Assembly: GCA_958295665.1 (NCBI GenBank)
Contig: OY282560.1
Coordinates: forward strand, 29,439,992 to 29,503,991
DNA: 64,000 nucleotides
Direction of reading: 5' to 3'
Source of the DNA: Tipula vernalis
Taxonomy: Eukaryota > Arthropoda > Insecta > Diptera > Tipulidae
A program made the translations under genes and the position numbers. The notes beneath the pieces are model-generated. The model did not search any database, had not been told where the DNA came from, and saw only the letters and a program-made list of their open reading frames with translations. The stretch's first letter is position 1. Every line of letters begins with the position of its first letter. This document shows positions 25,310 to 37,009 of this stretch, piece by piece.

Positions 25310-26284
25310 AATATAAATTCACGATGAATCGAATGATCGCGGGAAGTAAATTTTACATATTCAATTCTCACACCTACGTATTTGTATTCACATTCGGACT
25401 AACGAGCTAAATATAATTTTCTCAGTCATATACTTGTAAGTATGTAGCCGAAAACAAAAACTTTTGATTATTGGGCGCTATTTTTAGAGCATGATGTTTA
25501 AAAATAGGAGTAGGTGTGCGTTGTTTTGTGTGATGCGGATTAATTATATTTATGAGCCAAATTATTAAATTGTGTATATGTTTACTAACAAAATTTTAGT
25601 AATTTCCTTAAAATAAATTATCGTTTTGTGGATTGTTACAGCTTACAGACAGTAGCGCGATATAAAATAGAATTTTTTGAACTAACAACCAACAATTTAG
25701 CTCATACTGCAAACCACTGTTTGGAGACTGGCTCTGTTTTTGGTTGGTTCTGTTTTGTTAATTGGTAGCTTTCGCCCCAATAGTTGGCTTTAGAAGTGGG
25801 AATTTGCGTAACAAATTTTTTCGAAGTAAAAATCTTCTCAAGATAACACCTTAATCACTTAATCAACCCCAACTCAATCATAAATCCAATTTTTAAATTA
25901 ATCCCATTATTCAAGATGCATACATGATCTCAACTCAAATCCTCAACCTTCAATTCAATCCTCAAATAAATCCCCAAATCAAGTGTTCACTCAACCCTAA
26001 CCCAAATCTCAACTCTAAACTCAACGCTAAACTCAATCCGAAAAGCTCGGAGAATACCTCTATATCACGTGCTAATAATCGCGAAAAAAGTTCTAAATCG
26101 GGCAAGCTATTCTCGAGGTTGGTACAGAGATTCAGCCAAAGTTACCAAAATTTCAACCACTTCATCCCTTATTAACAACCCTTATTCGATAAATAACTAA
26201 AATTTTATGAAATTTTGATTACTTTCTCGTTTTGTTCATTAAATAAGTCCAAAAAATGTTTATATAACCTTTTCATTACTAACA
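25310..26284. other. Non-coding spacer with a degenerate AACTCAA-rich tract
   Basis: No gene is recognised. From about 25860 to 26045 the sequence is a loose repetition of AACTCAA/AATCC words. The 83-codon plus frame there (25924-26175) is a product of that low complexity. Confidence 0.4.
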
Positions 26285-26895
26285 AATAATTGAAAGGGCT
26301 CAACTTCGCAATTTTGGGTTAAAAACGCTCTGTCTTGTGAAACATCATTTAACAAAGGGATCCTGAGTTCTGAATTCTTTCCTACCCAATATGTGGTTTA
26401 TAGATGTAGCAGTTCACAGCTAAAAAGTACTAAATAATCTGTTGAGTTAGTTGAAATAGTCAATTTGTCCTTCGAGCAATTATGTGTTAAAATCACAATC
26501 AATAAAAATCAATTTTCATCTGGCTCATCAATATCATCTTGCACTGCCTGCTGCGACACAATAATGGAAATCAACAATTTTGCTAATTCAGCTGCCACCA
26601 TCTTAACCACGGGGGATTTTAATTTTCCAACTATTAGTTGATCGTATGAAGAAGAAATGGGTGAAATTTTACCTATAAACGTAAGTTCGGAGACAGAGTC
26701 TCTGTTTCGATATAAATCTAGTCCCACAAAGCTCTAGAAATAATTTTTGAAAGCAACGCCAATAATGTTATTAATAATCATCAAAACCGCTAGCTATATT
26801 ACAACTTTAGGAAAGCCGACACAATAAACCTTCATCCCTACCCTATCTTGAGCAGATTAGCTGGGAGAAGGAACTCACCAGGTCACGACAGTATA
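26285..26895 (+). mobile_element. LINE endonuclease relic, copy A
   Basis: This stretch aligns by eye with 27505-28545 (copy B). Both contain GGGATCCTGA then TTCTGAATTCTTTCC, later a GGATTTTA-TTTTTCCAAC segment whose translation holds GDFNFP, and then CAATAATGTTATTAATAAT. GDFN followed by P is a signature near the C-terminal end of the apurinic-type endonuclease of non-LTR retrotransposons. Stops and frameshifts interrupt it. The minus-strand frame at 26509-26727 is only a shadow. Confidence 0.6.
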
Positions 26896-27504
26896 AATCT
26901 TTTACTCTCGTGCCGCCAAATAACAGATCCACAATTAATGTTAGATTATTTAGAACTGACACATGTTGAACAGCAATCAAAGTCGCATTCGAAATTTTTC
27001 ATTTTTGACCTTTAACAATTAGATCCGGTTATACATCTCTTGTATTCTGTTAAAAATCTTTAAGAACTCAAATTACTCCGTTTCTTTTCTAAAAATTTGT
27101 GCCGTTTGGCTGGTATAATTCTTTACTCAATTCCTTATTCCTTTTCTTTTTCATTTCTTCTTACTCAGTGCTTCAGTCGCTTCAATTCGATTTAGTCGAA
27201 TTTCCAGTAAATTAAAGCCGTTGCCCCACGATGGTGGCTTTTTGTACTAGTGTGCGTGAATACCTCATCCAAAGAAGTGAACAGCCTTATTTAGGACTAC
27301 GTACCATTTCGTGTGAACTTCGTTACAATCAGCAATGTGGCCACCGAGACTCTTAATTTTAGCTATTTGAGTCCGGCCAAAATCCAACTTTAACCTTAAC
27401 TACAAACCAACAGAACCTGCATCTTAGAACTCTTTACACCAATTCCCAAGCAAAAAAAATAGAAAACCGGTTATTTTATTACCAAAATATTAATAGAATG
27501 TCTT
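26896..27504. other. Non-coding spacer between two LINE relics
   Basis: Nothing recognised. It is AT-rich with no open frame of note. Confidence 0.4.
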
Positions 27505-29215
27505 CGAAAGCCGCTCAATTTCACAATTTTGTGTTAAAAACGCTGTTTCTGGTTTATATCATCTATCAGCTTGTTCCCATGTAAGGTTCAAACTGGCTTG
27601 AGTTGGGGTTGGTCCTCATGGAAACAAGGTTGGAGTTAGGTTTTCGTTAAGTCAGTTTGAACTCAACGAAGCTAGTGGAATTGAGTAGAGTTGAAAACCA
27701 AAATGGCGAGAAAAATATACATGAGGGATTTTTATTGTTACCACCATAAAAAAATGTTACTTTAATTGAATACAACAAAAAAATATTAACAAAAAATTAA
27801 AAACGCAATACGAAAGTCAAAAGTGTATTTATAATGTGCTTTGCTATAACACTTTCAACTCAACCTCGTTCATGGAAACATGATATATGAAACATCATTC
27901 AACATAGGGATCCTGAATTCTGAATTCTTTCCCAGCCAATATGTGATTTATAGGTGTGATCGTTTACCGCGAACAATTAATAAAAAATATGCTGGAGGAG
28001 TACTCGTAGCTGTCGATACATCATTATCGAACGAGTTGGTTGAAATATCCAACCTGCTCATTGAGCAATTATGTGCTAAAGTCGTAATCAACAAAAAGTC
28101 AATTTTTGTCTAAGTTGCATATGTTCCGCCTGGCTCACGCTTAATAAAGCAGGATTTTATTTTTCCAACCATTAGCTGGTCATACGACGAAGAAACAGAC
28201 GAAATTTTACCTTTAAACGTGAGTTTGGAAACAGAATGTCTGTTCGTCGATACTGTTTTTGACATAAATCTGAGCCAAATTTGCGAGATCCAAAATGGTC
28301 TAGACATCTATTTAAATTAAATGAATGAATAAATGAATCACCATCACCATTCGTAAATAATGATATTCACCACAAAGACTTAAAAAATAATTAATAAATA
28401 ATTTTTGAAAACAGCGGCAATAATGTTATTAATAATCAACAAAACTACAAGTCGTATATCGTATTATAACTTCAGAAAAGCTGACACAATGAACCTTCAT
28501 CTAGGGATTAACTGGAAAAAGGAACTTAACAGCAGCAATCTCGCATGTTAACGTGGAGAAATTCTACAAAATCTTATTTAAGGGGATAGAATTATTTGTT
28601 TCAACTGCTGTGGCCAGAACAAACAAATATCCCCCAAGGTATGATAATAAACTTACCAATCTAAAGAACAATAAAGACTGTAAGCCTTGTCTACATTTCG
28701 AAAGGTACTTGGAGATAAAGTATAAGAGATACATTAGCCATATTAAGGAAAACATAAGAAAAGATCCAAAACATTTTTGGAGATTTTTGGAGGAAAACGT
28801 GAACTTCATTCGAACTTCGTTCCAACTTCATTGTTAAAAGATTTCACGAAGTTGGCAATTCCTTTGTGTCTTCTACTTAATCAATCTTTAAAACTAACAA
28901 TATTTCCAAAGAAATGGAAAGTAACCAGAGCGATACCAATTTTCAAATCAGGAGCAAGAAATGATGTTTCTTGTTACAGAGGAATTACATCAATATCTTT
29001 AATACCCAAATTATTTGACCTGGTATTATGCAACTCATTCAGATCATTGGTTTTTCCTGGTCAGCATAGTTTTATATAACTAAAAGATCAACATCCATAA
29101 ATCTTATTGAATTCACCTGCAACACCATTAAAGAAGTTGAAAAGCTTATGCAAGTTGATGTGCTGTTTACTGACTTTGCGAAAGCCTTTGACTCTATAGA
29201 TCAATATCTATTTAT
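27505..29215 (+). mobile_element. LINE (Jockey/CR1-like) relic, copy B: endonuclease, linker and partial RT
   Basis: Three broken frames run in the order of a non-LTR retrotransposon ORF2. Endonuclease (27880-28310): FFPSQYVIYRCDR, GGVLVAVDTSLS and, after a stop, a GDFxFP-like segment. Linker (28553-28837): NKYPPRYDNKL then YKRYISHIKENI and DPKHFW. Reverse transcriptase (28777-29079): FPKKWKVTRAIPIFKSG and CYRGITSISLIPKLF. A further frame at about 29140-29205 reads QVDVLFTDFAKAFDSID, the first catalytic-aspartate motif of RT. The element stops there, before the YxDD box. In-frame stops and shifts show it is dead. It is also interrupted by an insertion at 27560-27885. Confidence 0.85.
27560..27885. 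mobile_element. Small inverted-repeat insertion inside LINE copy B
   Basis: Comparing LINE copies A and B shows about 320 bp of extra sequence in B between AAAACGCTG and GAAACATCATT. The insert starts near TGTTCCCATG...GAGTTG and ends with CAACTC...CATGGAAACATG, which are imperfect inverted copies, so it looks like a MITE. It has no coding capacity. The exact ends and target duplication are unclear. Confidence 0.45.
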
Positions 29216-30785
29216 ATTAAATTAAATTCACACTTTAGACGAACTTTTAAATAATAAATTAATTTATTTAAGTTGAATTGATTTGAATAATTATTTATTT
29301 ATGATTAAAACTTCTGTACATTAAATTAATTTACTGTATTTTATTGATCACCACCATTTATTATATTATTATTATTTCCGTGCGAGTTGGGCGACATGTC
29401 GCCACAATGAAATTTGAGACGAGACTGATTATTTTAATTCACGTTTGTTGCTTCATATGGAAGAGACAGTAGTTTTATAAATAGGTGTTTCGTTTTTGTC
29501 TGTGAGAGTGTTCAAGAGTGTTCGTTCCGACATTGTGGCGGAGAACGCGTAAATATAAATGCCTGAACCGCCACAACTCCGTCAGTCATTGTAAAACGTT
29601 GGAACAGTTGTACAGATTCGGTTTTTCTAAATAGTTTATTGCGTGGTTTAAATCATATTTGAGTAACTGTATTCAGTATATTGAGCTTAGTAATAGAAGA
29701 TCAGATTTAATTCAACGCTCTCATGTTAGTACTTGGATCTTTATAATTTTCATCAAACACTTTACTGAAGTAATATAGTATTCTAAGGTATTAATGTTTG
29801 CAGATGATTTCAAAATACATATTTAAAACAGTAGAAAACATCCGCAATACCAATAAGCTAAATAAATAAGTCTGGATGGGGCATCGCTGTGAACCATTTG
29901 AGAGTACAAAGTAATAAAACACAAACAATACAAAATCAGAATTAACGTTAATTATCTTTTGTCACCGAATTCCTCCTCCTTGTCACATAGCATTTCATTT
30001 TCTAAATCTCCCAGCGCTTTTCTCCTAAACCTGATCCACCCTAATGGTGCGATATTATTTTAAAGGCGTCTCATAGTAATTTACTATTAAGACTTACTCG
30101 TATACACACACGATATTTAATACCAAGAAAATCTATAAATAATACGTTTAAATGTGATTTTATTAAAGCAATTTACAAATAATGGAACACGTTTAGTGGT
30201 GCATACCATTTGAAACCATTTTTGGCTAAAAAAACCTCACTATTTGACAACAAATACCTTATTAAGGTTCGAGTCTTGGGTTAAAAAAACACTTATTTTG
30301 GTTTATGTATTTACTAAAATAAATTTTGAAATCTAAGTATGCGTATTGTTTTTTATATAGATAAGAACCATAATTTATATTTTGACTTTCGCGTCTAAAT
30401 ATTGATTTATAATCAAATGCCTACTTTAATAATTTATATATTGGGGATAAAATATACTTTGTTAATAAAATAATTAATACGTATTGGCGCGCAATATCCT
30501 AAAATAACAAAAAATGATATATTTTGAAAAGGGGGAAGAGGGATTCAATTTTATATTTAACTGCTATTTACCTGCTTTTTTCTAGTTACATAATCTGAAA
30601 AAGGGGAAAATATTCTGGAAAAAGGACGGAGGAAAAGGAGGAATTTACTGATGTTTTATGGTTTTTTTTATTTTCAGAGAAAAGAAATAACCAAGTTATC
30701 GATTTTCTATTTTCTAGAACTTTACCTAAAAATTATTTTAGTAACTGTCAAATTTCAACATTATCGGTTAACAAATAGCCAAGAT
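29216..30785. other. AT-rich non-coding with an isolated promoter-like motif
   Basis: No gene recognised. A TATAAA at 29554 and TCAGTCATT at 29582-29590, 30 bp apart, lie in a region with TTGTGGCGGA / CCGCCACAAC inverted words (about 29533-29577). No open frame follows, so this may be a solo LTR or a dead promoter. Confidence 0.35.
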
Positions 30786-30789
30786 AGCA

Positions 30790-30965
30790 ATGACCATCAG
30801 TCCATCATCATCATCATGATAACCACCACGATTATCCCTATCTCCATGATAATCACTATCACAACAAACATCATCACCGTCGTCATCTCAATCCCGATCT
30901 TCATTACCATGACCATGATCATCATCAATACAATCACCATAAAAATTATCATCCCCAATCAATTT
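30790..30965 (+). repeat. Degenerate ATC/CAT/ACC trinucleotide-rich tract
   Basis: About 170 bp composed of variants of ATCATC, ACCACC and ATAATC. The 139-codon plus frame at 30651-31070, rich in I and T, is an effect of this composition and not a gene. Confidence 0.6.
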
Positions 30966-32543
30966 GCCATATTTCAAAAATCTATCCAAAACTCATTTAA
31001 CAATCCCATTTACATCGTGCCTGCCAAATTTCATCATAATCGGTTAAGACACGGCCGAATTACAGGCTAATTGGTCATATTCCAAAAATGTATCCAAAAA
31101 TCGTTACCTGCAGTTAACAAAACAAACACGATAATTTTTTGGAAAAGTGGCATTTTTATTTAGTTCATATTATTAAGCGTGTTCTATTGGCGTTAGCAAA
31201 CTACTCACAAGTACTTGTATCTACTCGCAACTACTCATGCTCAAGTGATGGTGTAGTTACGCATATAATTAACGACAAAGGAATTTTAGTTTAAAAAGTT
31301 CTAATAGATGGCTCTATACCAATTTTGGTTGCTTGCAACGTCATTTTTTAACCCTAATCCAACCAAGGTGTGCGTTTTTGGTTCGTTTGATAAATGCATC
31401 GATTTTCAAAATAATGTTAATTTGGTTATAAACTTGTGTGTGTTTTATTTTGAAACTTAGTAAATTATCTGATTAGAATTTGAATTTACTGACATAACAA
31501 AAATATGTTGGTTCGATTAGGGTTAAAAGACAAATAATTTTTGTTTATGTTTGTGATACGACGCGCAATTGTTAAATCGTAAAAATATTTTAATTATTTT
31601 GTTGTTTAATATTTTATTAGCTACTTATTATTATTAATAGAACAACGTATTTTTTTATTAAAATCTAGCAGTTTTATTTAAATTGAGGGAGGTTATGTTT
31701 TAGTACTGCTACAAAAATTTGCGTTCAATAAAACTTCTACTCACGAGAACTTGGCAGTAGCAAATTGTTTCCAATGGAACACAGTGAATATAAATTCGTT
31801 ATTGACGATTGGACTGTCATGATTTTGCATGCAGAGCGTAGGGTTTCATTTACTTCCGTTAGTTTCACTCTCTATATGTTTTATAGGGAGAGAAATGCCA
31901 TTTCATGCAGAGCGTAGGGTTTACATTATTTCCGATAAGTATCGCATTTTACAGTTTTCCAATCGCAGGTTCACATTTGTGGTAACCCAAAAATGTTGAG
32001 GCGAGATGCATGGTAGGAAAAGTACTTTAACATTAATTATTCATATTCATACAAACTATATGTGAGGATCTCCAAGTTTCACCAAAAACTTAAACGCAAC
32101 GAATAGAGTTTTAAAAGCAATAAAACGATTAATAAAAGTATAAAATTAATTTTATTTAAAATAATTAGATTTTAGAAATTTAAATATGATTTCATTCACA
32201 ATTTCTTTGCCAACATTGAACTGGTTTATTTATTAACTCCCCATCATCTTCCTCTTCTTTAAAATCTGTTGCCCAGCTGTTCCTGTAATAGTATTATATA
32301 AAAACCACAATTTGATGAACTTATAAAATTATTACTTACATTTTTGGTGTACAAACAATTTATGTTCTGCAATGATTCGTGAATTTACATCAAGATAAAT
32401 TTTTTAAAATTTAATTTACATAAAATTTAGTTTCAGGTCACAATTTTCATAATTCTCAAAACACATCCAAACATTCAATAACAATTACAATAAAAAAAAA
32501 TACTTTAATTCAGTCATTTTATCTTATATTTTATAGATTCACG
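30966..32543. other. Non-coding spacer with a small direct repeat
   Basis: No gene recognised. ATGCAGAGCGTAGGGTTT occurs twice, at 31829-31846 and 31905-31922. They flank an inverted pair (TTTCACTCTCTATA / TATAGGGAGAGAAA), which may be a tiny mobile-element relic. Confidence 0.4.
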
Positions 32544-32954
32544 CTATGTTTTAAGCTGCGGCGTGAACCTATTAGGTGGTGCTTTAAACGTGAGTACCCC
32601 GTCGGGTGATAATGTTGTAATCATATCATTTGCATTAATCCCCTGTGGTAATGTATATTTACGAATAAATTGTCGTGAAATATTCTTCTTACGTTCTTTC
32701 TGGGTATGTCGTCCCTCCACAACAATTGTATTTTCAGTTGTTCTCACGATTAGTTCATTTGGCGCAAAATCTTTTACATCGAGCGATAATTTTAATAATC
32801 CTTGCTCTGTACTTGATCTCCAATTAGCGAATTCATGTTTGAATTTGTTCAGATGTGGTTTTAAATTACTGTCATGCTTACTTTTCGATGACAAACGTTG
32901 ATCGAGTTCATTCATCCAGTTGGGAAATTTCATTACAATTGGTAACAGCACCAT
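32544..32954 (-). CDS. Small heat-shock protein lacking the tail motif (136 aa)
   Basis: Hsp20/alpha-crystallin family chaperone, single exon. It opens MVLLPIVMKFPNW, matching the start of the long sHSP at 25149. The crystallin domain spans about residues 50-126, with KLSLDVKDFAPNEL, IVVEGRH, RQFIRKYTLPQGI and the hallmark LSPDGVLTFKAP. The protein ends ten residues later (NRFTPQLKT) with no I-X-I motif, so it should differ in oligomer assembly. Its nearest relative here, by N-terminus and the LPxGxNANDxI segment, is the nine-motif protein. It may therefore be a tail-less partner able to accept that protein's motifs, which is inference. A matching TATA/TCAGT promoter lies upstream. Confidence 0.9.
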   Translation of the reverse strand: MVLLPIVMKFPNWMNELDQRLSSKSKHDSNLKPHLNKFKHEFANWRSSTEQGLLKLSLDVKDFAPNELIVRTTENTIVVEGRHTQKERKKNISRQFIRKYTLPQGINANDMITTLSPDGVLTFKAPPNRFTPQLKT

Positions 32955-33060
32955 TATGTGATTTATATTTATGTAATTTGTAATAATTAAAAACTTAGAT
33001 TATTCACTTTATTTAATTTTATTCACTTTACGTTGTAAACTATTTTGATTTACGATTGTT

Positions 33061-33102
33061 TCAATACTGAATCTCGTACAACTTAAAACCTATATTTATA
33101 TA
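33061..33102 (-). promoter_or_regulatory. Core promoter of the tail-less sHSP
   Basis: Minus-strand TATATAAA (plus 33095-33102) lies 34 bp upstream of TCAGTATTGA (plus 33061-33070, +1 near 33068). Sequence around the initiator (GATTCAGTATTG) closely matches that of the nine-motif sHSP, including a following ATCAAAAnAGTTTA segment. Confidence 0.6.
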
Positions 33103-33109
33103 CAAACAA

Positions 33110-33637
33110 AAACCGATTTTTTTTTTATGAATCAGCTGGATCCCTGCATAATATACATGATTTATCATTGTACCTATTTTTAAAATATGAATTTTCATAA
33201 ATAATAGACAGGCGCTACAGCTGCGTGGTCAGTGATGATGAATATATGGTATATATGACGCTGAAATTATTTCAATAAATTCTTTTTAGCTGACTATGGA
33301 ATACGAATTTTTATTTTCATTGTATTTTGTTGGATGTTCGATGTTTTCAAATTTTCTTTTTTTGAAAAATTGTGTTTTTCTTAAAAAATAAATGTAACGT
33401 AGAATTTAAATTCGTTTAGTCACACCCACTCAAATATTTAATATAGTTTATCACCGCTAAAAGCTGTTATTTTTAATAATGGTCCACATTACGAATAAAA
33501 CCTAGAAATAAATTTGTGCTAAATAGTCTTCTTTGGAAAAAAAATAGTGCTATGTGAGGGCATGAATCGATAAAACGAAAGAATAATTTTCAAATTGCGC
33601 CTGAATGACGGCAAAATTATAAAATGAAATATACACC
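33110..33637. other. Upstream spacer, nothing recognised
   Basis: AT-rich non-coding sequence upstream of the sHSP promoter. No heat-shock element that I could call with confidence. Confidence 0.4.
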
Positions 33638-33780
33638 TGTATTACGATTCAAGAATCGATCGACAATCGCCACGACTCTGTATTGCGTTTTCGTTTTTTC
33701 ATTTGATAAAAACAATACGAAAAAGAAACAAACAACACAGAGTCGTGTCGACTGTCGATCGACTCGCCAATCATAATAAG
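33638..33780. mobile_element. Short MITE with imperfect inverted arms
   Basis: Left arm ATTACGATTCAAGAATCGAT, then CGACAATCG and CGACTCTGT, pairs with the right arm ACAGAGTCG, CGACTGTCGATCGACTCG and CCAATCATAATA. The arms are about 50 bp with a roughly 40-bp centre. No coding capacity. Confidence 0.55.
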
Positions 33781-34129
33781 GGTAATAATTATGTGATTAT
33801 CATGAAAAATTAAAATCATTCGATACTCCTTAAAGATACTGTTGAATCATCTGACACGAGCCAAATTTGGATTCAATAAAGTCTGAATTGAATGACCAGC
33901 ATAGATGACTTTGATTCAATCAATTTTTTAAGTAACCTAAAGCAGAAACAATATTTTAATGGTTTTATTGTTTGGGAACCTTATAGTGGAAATAGTGCCT
34001 AATGCTTTTCTGTCTCAAGTTCGATAGTATGTCTGAACTGAATTGAATCAACTACTAGGTTTGTTGTTCAATGCTACCAGCTGTGTAAATATGAAACCGG
34101 AATTGTTTAGTAAAAAGTATAACGGTTAA

Positions 34130-34790
34130 GAGTATTTTATTCAATGTATTGCTCATTATTAGTTATACATTTTTTCCCATCCTTCTGGCAATGCGTGGAT
34201 GCCACGCCAAAAAAAACTGTTCTTCTTTTGAGGCAAACCAGTTATCGAGCCATTTTCATAAATTTTCGTAGAAAGTGAAGTGCTGCTCAGCAAGCCCATG
34301 CCCCATCAATACAAATAAGTGATAATCGGACGGAGCCAAGTCTGGCGAATAAACCGCATGTGAAAATATTTCCCAATTAAGTGCTTCCAACGTTTCCTTG
34401 ACCGGTTTTGCTTTGTGTGATGGTGCATTATCATGAAGCAAAATCACTTTGTGTTGCCTTATATCATATTTTGGTCGTTTTTCACGCAACGCTCGATTCA
34501 AATTGATCATTTGTCGTTGGTAGCGTTTAGTATTTACGGTTTCACCAGGTTTTAGCAGCTCAAAATAAATCACACCCTCCTGATCTTATCAAATTTAGAG
34601 CATTGTATTCCGTCCGAAGCGATTTGGCCGGTGCTGTTAATGTCTACGGCTCATGGATCAACCCAAGACTTTTTGCGCTTTGGATTCTCAAAATAGATCC
34701 AGTTTTCATCGCCGGTCACAATTCGATGGAGAAATGACTTTCTTTTGTATCTGGCGAGCAATATTTCGCAAGTGGTTTTTCGATTTTCGA
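34130..34790 (-). mobile_element. Mariner transposase relic
   Basis: On the minus strand, broken frames spell the C-terminal two thirds of a mariner transposase. From about 34715 comes IVTGDENWIYF and NPKRKKSWVDP (first catalytic Asp). Then the open frame 34573-34256 has VILLHDNAPSHKA (second Asp) and YSPDLAPSDYHLF (third Asp). Exactly 34 residues separate the last two, the D34D spacing of mariner proper. A frameshifted tail follows with an FFWRGIH-like segment to about 34140. The N-terminal DNA-binding part is missing, a stop follows KSWVDP, and no terminal repeats were found, so it is inactive. Confidence 0.88.
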
Positions 34791-34926
34791 TTCGGTTTTT
34801 CGATTTAAAAACCAGACGACAAAACTAGTTTATTGAATTTTACAAAGCGATTTAAAACAAAATGTGACATTTAAACTCAATTTATCATTTTTTCTCAATT
34901 TTGGATATTCAATCGGGTTTGAGGTA

Positions 34927-35182
34927 CAGGGCCCTATTCTCCCTATTCCACATCCATTTTCCACATGTGAACATCTGTCAAAATTCATACAAATTGAATT
35001 TTTTCGGTACTAAGGGAATATTTCCGAATGGGTATAAGCGCAGGTGGAAGAAATTCGCCATATAGGAAAATGTCCATGCCGCATGTGTTTTATATACGAA
35101 TTACAATTTCCGAACGTTTTGATAAATTTTGACAGATGTCCGCATGTGGAAAATGGATGTGGAATTCGAGAATAGGGCCCCA
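34927..35182. mobile_element. MITE with GGGCCCTATTCTC ends and TA target duplication
   Basis: Left end TA|CAGGGCCCTATTCTC and right end GAATAGGGCCCCAG|TA are inverted copies. The match continues inward through CACATCCATTTTCCACATG and ATCTGTCAAAATT, giving arms of about 60 bp. The TA on both sides is the usual target duplication of Tc1/mariner-type elements. No coding capacity. Confidence 0.8.
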
Positions 35183-35598
35183 GTATTACGAAATGAAGTT
35201 AGGCTGGGATAAAATATCATGATATTTTTTATCATTTTTGCCCGATTGAACACGGCCTTAAATGTTTATGCATATCTATCATCTTACATACATTCAGCAT
35301 GTTTGGAGAATGTAATCTCAATATTCCAATAATTGTCTTAATAGCCTTCCATCGTGATAATAAAGCAGCTGTTTCCAACATCACCAAATATGCCCCATTC
35401 CAACATCACCCTTCTAATAAATCGTGCATAGGAGCAACACTGCAATTGTTTAAAATGTTTTGATTTAATATTTCGATCAATATAGACAACCATACCGTTA
35501 AACGCCATTTTTACGAAAGAGCATCACAACAAGAATTCTCAATTGAACAAGAAGACCCAATTACTTCTAGCAACTAAATTTGTGTTGTACGGAATTTA
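35183..35598. other. Non-coding spacer
   Basis: Nothing recognised between two MITEs. Confidence 0.4.
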
Positions 35599-35983
35599 CA
35601 GCCCTATTCCCATAGTCGCATCACTTCGTGTGATGTGATAACTATCACATCACTTTAGTTTTGGTATTCTCTTAGTCGATTTAAGCGACGTTTATCGTTT
35701 GGTGTGATAACTATCACTTGAAGTCACATTCTCTTAGTCGTATAAAAAGATAAACATCACTTGAAGTGATATATTTATCACCTGAAATTTGTTAGTGATA
35801 GATCTACAAATGTCAAATATTACGTTAGTTGTAAGGATATTTTTATTGCTGCCTGATATGCATACTTTCTGTCATTTGTCGTATCACATCATATGAATCG
35901 ACTAAGAGAATACCAATTTATACTTGAAGTGATGTGATAGTTATCACATCACATGAAGTGATGCGACTATGGGAATAGGGGTG
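35599..35983 (+). mobile_element. MITE family with CAGCCCTATTCCCATAG ends (full copy)
   Basis: The left end TA|CAGCCCTATTCCCATAG and right end CTATGGGAATAGGGGTG|TA are inverted, with TA on both sides. The terminal arms themselves contain a palindrome, TGATGTGATAGTTATCACATCA. Inside are further inverted words (ATTCTCTTAGTCGAT / ATCGACTAAGAGAAT). The whole 385-bp copy could fold into a compound hairpin. No coding capacity. Confidence 0.82.
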
Positions 35984-36233
35984 TACGTTTTTTTGTTAAA
36001 CTACAATTTCGGGCGTTAATAAAATAATTTGCCGACAAATCTAATAGAGTTTGAGAAAAAATTCACAACACATAAACTGAATTGAATACAGAGAAGCCTA
36101 TCTGTCAAAACAACAAACTTTTATAGTATGCGTTCACACTACAAATCGCAACGCTAGTGTGAACTGCAGCGGAAAAATAATTAAATAGCAAAAAAGTACA
36201 TATTTATTAGGTACGTATAATGTAAACGTGGTA

Positions 36234-36418
36234 TTAGTCGTATAAAAAGATAAACATCACTTGAAGTGATATATTTATCACCTGAAATTTGTTAGTGATA
36301 GATCTACAAATGTCAAATATTACGTCAGTTGTAAGGATATTTTTATTGCTGCCAGATATGTACAGTTTCTGTCATTTGTCGTATCACATCATATGAATCG
36401 ACTAGAGAATACCAATTT
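36234..36418 (+). mobile_element. Truncated copy of the CCCTATTCCC MITE
   Basis: It repeats, with few changes, the segment from AGTCGTATAAAAAGATAAAC to GACTAAGAGAATACCAATTT of the copy at 35599-35983, where it starts near 35733. Both ends of the element are missing on this side. Confidence 0.7.
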
Positions 36419-36894
36419 ACAGCCCTATTCCCATAATCGCATCACTTCATGTGATGTGATAACTATCACATCACTTCAAGTATAAACAGCCCTATTCCCA
36501 TAGTCGCATCACTTCATGTGATGTGATAACTAACACATCACTTCAAGTATAAATTCGCATTCTCTTAGTCGATTCACATGACGTGATACGAAAAAATATC
36601 CTTACAACTGACGTAATATTTGACATTTATAGATCTATCACTTACAAATTTCAGGTGATGAATATATCATTTCAAGTGATGTTTAACTTTTTATACGACT
36701 AAGAGAATATGACTTCAAGTGATAGTTATCACACCAAGCGATAAACATCGCTTCAATCGACTAAGAGAATACCAAAATTAAAGTGATGTGATAGTTATCA
36801 CATCACATGAAGTGATGCGACTATGGGAATAGGGCTGTTATACTTGAAGTGATGTGATAGTTATCACATCACATGAAGTGATGCGACTATGGAG
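36419..36894. mobile_element. Nested MITEs: inverted full copy inside a palindromic copy
   Basis: A terminal arm (CAGCCCTATTCCCATAATCG to ACTTCAAGTA, about 36420-36482) is followed by a complete copy in opposite orientation to the one at 35599 (about 36486-36839, ends AACAGCCCTATTCC / GGAATAGGGCTGTT). Then comes the reverse complement of the first arm (TACTTGAAGTGATGTGATAG to GCGACTATGG, to 36893). The outer element is thus just two arms around a central TA, and the inner one sits at that TA. Confidence 0.7.
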
Positions 36895-37003
36895 AACTGT
36901 TAGAAAAGATACAAAATGGGAAGGAAAAAAAAACGAAAGCGTATTGTTATGGAGTTGCTTATAAGAAACAGAATAAAACACAATCAATAATAATAAAATA
37001 TAT

Positions 37004-37009
37004 TTTATT
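37004..37009 (-). terminator. Poly(A) signal, probable 3' end of the sHSP at 37389
   Basis: Minus-strand AATAAA (plus TTTATT), the first clear signal I found downstream of the sHSP stop codon, about 380 nt away. The intervening transcript would cross the MITE at 37160-37388. Confidence 0.45.

Noticed and set aside
25924..26175. 83-codon frame rich in asparagine and proline
   Set aside because: It is generated by a degenerate AACTCAAATCC-type repetition and resembles no protein.
30651..31070. 139-codon frame rich in isoleucine and threonine
   Set aside because: Produced by the ATC/ACC-rich low-complexity tract; the hydrophobic look comes from composition.
32563..32901. 112-codon plus frame opposite the 136-aa sHSP
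   Set aside because: Antisense shadow of the crystallin domain, as are similar frames at 37602, 42712, 43516 and 47698.
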